A stretch of DNA of 64,000 nucleotides, from the NCBI RefSeq assembly GCF_024105665.1, contig NZ_JAAAMK010000014.1:1-64000 (forward strand), in the 5' to 3' direction. This document shows, piece by piece, positions 62,573 to 64,000 of the stretch. The translations under genes and the position numbers were made by a program. Below the pieces are notes generated by a model. That model was not told the origin of the DNA. It saw only the letters and a list, made by a program, of their open reading frames with translations, and did no database searches. Within the stretch, counting starts at the first letter, position 1. The number at the start of each line of letters is the position of its first letter. The DNA comes from Aliihoeflea aestuarii (GTDB lineage Bacteria > Pseudomonadota > Alphaproteobacteria > Rhizobiales > Rhizobiaceae).

Positions 62573-64000
62573 ATGGCGGATAGCTTCGCTTCGCACTGGC
62601 GGGACGCCCTCGCGCTCGATCGTCGGACGGCGCCCGAATTTTACACGTCTCCTGCCGATGTGGAGCCGGGACCGCATGCTGATGCGATCCGCTTTGTCTT
62701 GTCCGATCTTGGCCTATCTGCTGTCTTCTGCATTGAGGACGTTCCGACGGTCGGATTTCTGAACGAGCCAGATGTATCGCTCGCCCGGATCGACGAATTG
62801 CACCGGATTCTCTGGAATCAGGGCCTGATGAGCCTGTTGCTCGTCCTCAAGGAGGATGAGCTTGTCGCCTATTCGCTTGTCCAGAGGCCATTCCAGCGTC
62901 AGGAGGGCCAGCACAGCGATCCTCGTCTGATTGTGACCCTATCGCTTCTTTCGGATGCGCTGAAACTTCGGGAATTGATCGATTCGACGGAGTCCGGGCG
63001 GTTCTGGTTCGAGAACGACAAATATTTCGACCCCGATGATCGTGTCGATAGCGTGCTGCTGTCAAACCTGCTGGAGGCGTTTCGCGACATGCGGGGCGAT
63101 CTCGGTGGCGAGGCCGCCCAGGCGCTGCTGATGCAGACGATGTTCATCGCGTATCTGGAAGATCGCAAGATCATCAAGGAGGTGGTGTTCCAAGAGGCGT
63201 CCAACAGAACATGTTCCAGTCTCGCGGAGATGTTGGAGGCAGATTCTCCGGCCTACTTCGAGGCGCTGTTTGTATGGTTGAAGAGCGCGTTCAACGGCAA
63301 CCTCTTCAATGCCCCCTGCGCCTTCGAAACAGGCGATGCGACGCCGCCGAAGCTGGCGGTGCGGCATCTGCGGACGCTGGCGCGTTTCCGGCATGGACGT
63401 GAAGAGATGGCGTCCGGCCAGCTTCGTCTATGGGGCTATGACTTCCGGTATATGTCGATCGGCCTCATCAGTGCGGTTTATGATCGCTTCCTGAAGGAAG
63501 AGGCCGAGAAAAAGAGCGCTGACGGCGCCTTCTATACGCCGATGTTCCTAGCTGATGTCGTCGTTAATCAGCTTTGGGATGATCTGTCGGACGAGCAGCG
63601 GGCAAAAGGCGTGTTCTGCGATCCAGCATGCGGGTCGGGGATTTTTCTTGTCCGATTGTTCCAGCGCCTTGTCGCGCACCATTGCCGGATCAAGAACAAA
63701 CGTCATGCCTCGTGGAATGAACTGAAGTCTATTGCGTGCCGGTTGCATGGGGGGGACATAAATCCCTCTGCCGTCCGTGTAGCAGCGTTCTCGCTCTACA
63801 TCGCGCTACTGGAACAATCCAACCCGCCCGACCTGGAGGCGCTTCTGAAGGCCGGGAAGCTCTTGCCGTCGCTCTACGGCGACACGTTGCTCCCGGCGTC
63901 GGATTTCTTTGCGCTTGTGGATACACCGAAATTCGATGCGGTCGTCGGGAATCCCCCTTGGAAGGGGCGGAGCGGCCAGATCACGACCGCCCAGATATGG
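62573..64000 (+). CDS. N6-adenine DNA methylase / restriction-type protein (partial, runs off the window)
   Basis: The open frame starts at an ATG after GAGGAGG and stays open for 476 codons to the window edge. The first 300 residues are a helical domain with a YFDPDD segment. The N6-methylase core follows with the target-region lead-in DGAFYTPMFLADVVVNQLW, SAM motif FCDPACGSGIFLVRLF and the catalytic NPPW in FDAVVGNPPWKGR. This layout fits type IIG-like restriction-modification proteins or the methylase of a multi-gene defence locus. The rest of the gene and its partners lie beyond the window. Confidence 0.85.
   Translation, partial: MADSFASHWRDALALDRRTAPEFYTSPADVEPGPHADAIRFVLSDLGLSAVFCIEDVPTVGFLNEPDVSLARIDELHRILWNQGLMSLLLVLKEDELVAYSLVQRPFQRQEGQHSDPRLIVTLSLLSDALKLRELIDSTESGRFWFENDKYFDPDDRVDSVLLSNLLEAFRDMRGDLGGEAAQALLMQTMFIAYLEDRKIIKEVVFQEASNRTCSSLAEMLEADSPAYFEALFVWLKSAFNGNLFNAPCAFETGDATPPKLAVRHLRTLARFRHGREEMASGQLRLWGYDFRYMSIGLISAVYDRFLKEEAEKKSADGAFYTPMFLADVVVNQLWDDLSDEQRAKGVFCDPACGSGIFLVRLFQRLVAHHCRIKNKRHASWNELKSIACRLHGGDINPSAVRVAAFSLYIALLEQSNPPDLEALLKAGKLLPSLYGDTLLPASDFFALVDTPKFDAVVGNPPWKGRSGQITTAQIW

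Overview
The window is high-GC proteobacterial DNA, most like an alphaproteobacterium from its gene families. Almost all of it is the left and central part of one integrative and conjugative element (ICE). The left edge is an initiator tRNA-Met gene (51-127). A large serine recombinase gene on the minus strand runs into that tRNA gene, which marks the left attachment site. The right end of the element is not in the window. The core order is ardC, parB, strawberry-notch helicase, Toprim protein, DUF736, DUF2285, excisionase-like HTH, repA, parA, traF, relaxase, LysR, traG, trbBCDEJKLFGI. This is the layout of the Tn4371-like ICE family, with a serine recombinase in place of the usual tyrosine integrase.

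Layout. 1-2290: tRNA, recombinase, a Phd-type antitoxin and a small gene, with a promoter whose spacer holds a palindrome. 2448-6189: an IS3-family (IS407-type) element split by an IS66-family element; both target duplications can be read exactly. 6339-17454: a six-gene minus-strand operon (WYL regulator, DUF499 ATPase, PglZ phosphatase, DUF1156 adenine methylase, a 166-residue unknown, SNF2 helicase). It looks like a BREX type 3 relative with a changed gene order and no BrxA. 17871-20989: an McrBC restriction pair. 21241-24864: ArdC, DUF2958 and ParB. 25168-25803: a catB chloramphenicol acetyltransferase behind a possible attenuator. 26247-38129: small conserved ICE genes plus a 1444-residue methylase-helicase fusion, a Toprim protein, a DUF2493 protein and DUF736/DUF2285 genes. 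38195-38340: a candidate structured RNA. 38591-41371: HTH, RepA, ParA, an RHH-like protein and DUF2840; the 3' end of repA carries DnaA boxes, iterons and AT-rich repeats and looks like an embedded oriV. 41368-45376: TraF, DUF736, lytic transglycosylase and relaxase. 45405-48810: a TetR, VOC, FMN reductase and MFS cargo with three matching palindromic operators. 48823-62125: LysR, TraG, a CopG-like protein and the full Trb mating-pair set. 62189-64000: an HTH gene and the start of an N6-adenine methylase cut off by the window edge.

How it works together. The recombinase would excise and insert the element at the tRNA. RepA, ParA and ParB would maintain the excised circle. Relaxase, TraG and Trb would transfer it, and ArdC would protect incoming DNA. 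The cargo is two stacked defence systems, chloramphenicol resistance and a regulated efflux cluster. The best candidates for new biology are the rearranged BREX-like operon, the structured RNA at 38195-38340, the hairpin leaders repeated before ardC, parB and the gene at 26608, and the attenuator-like leader of catB.
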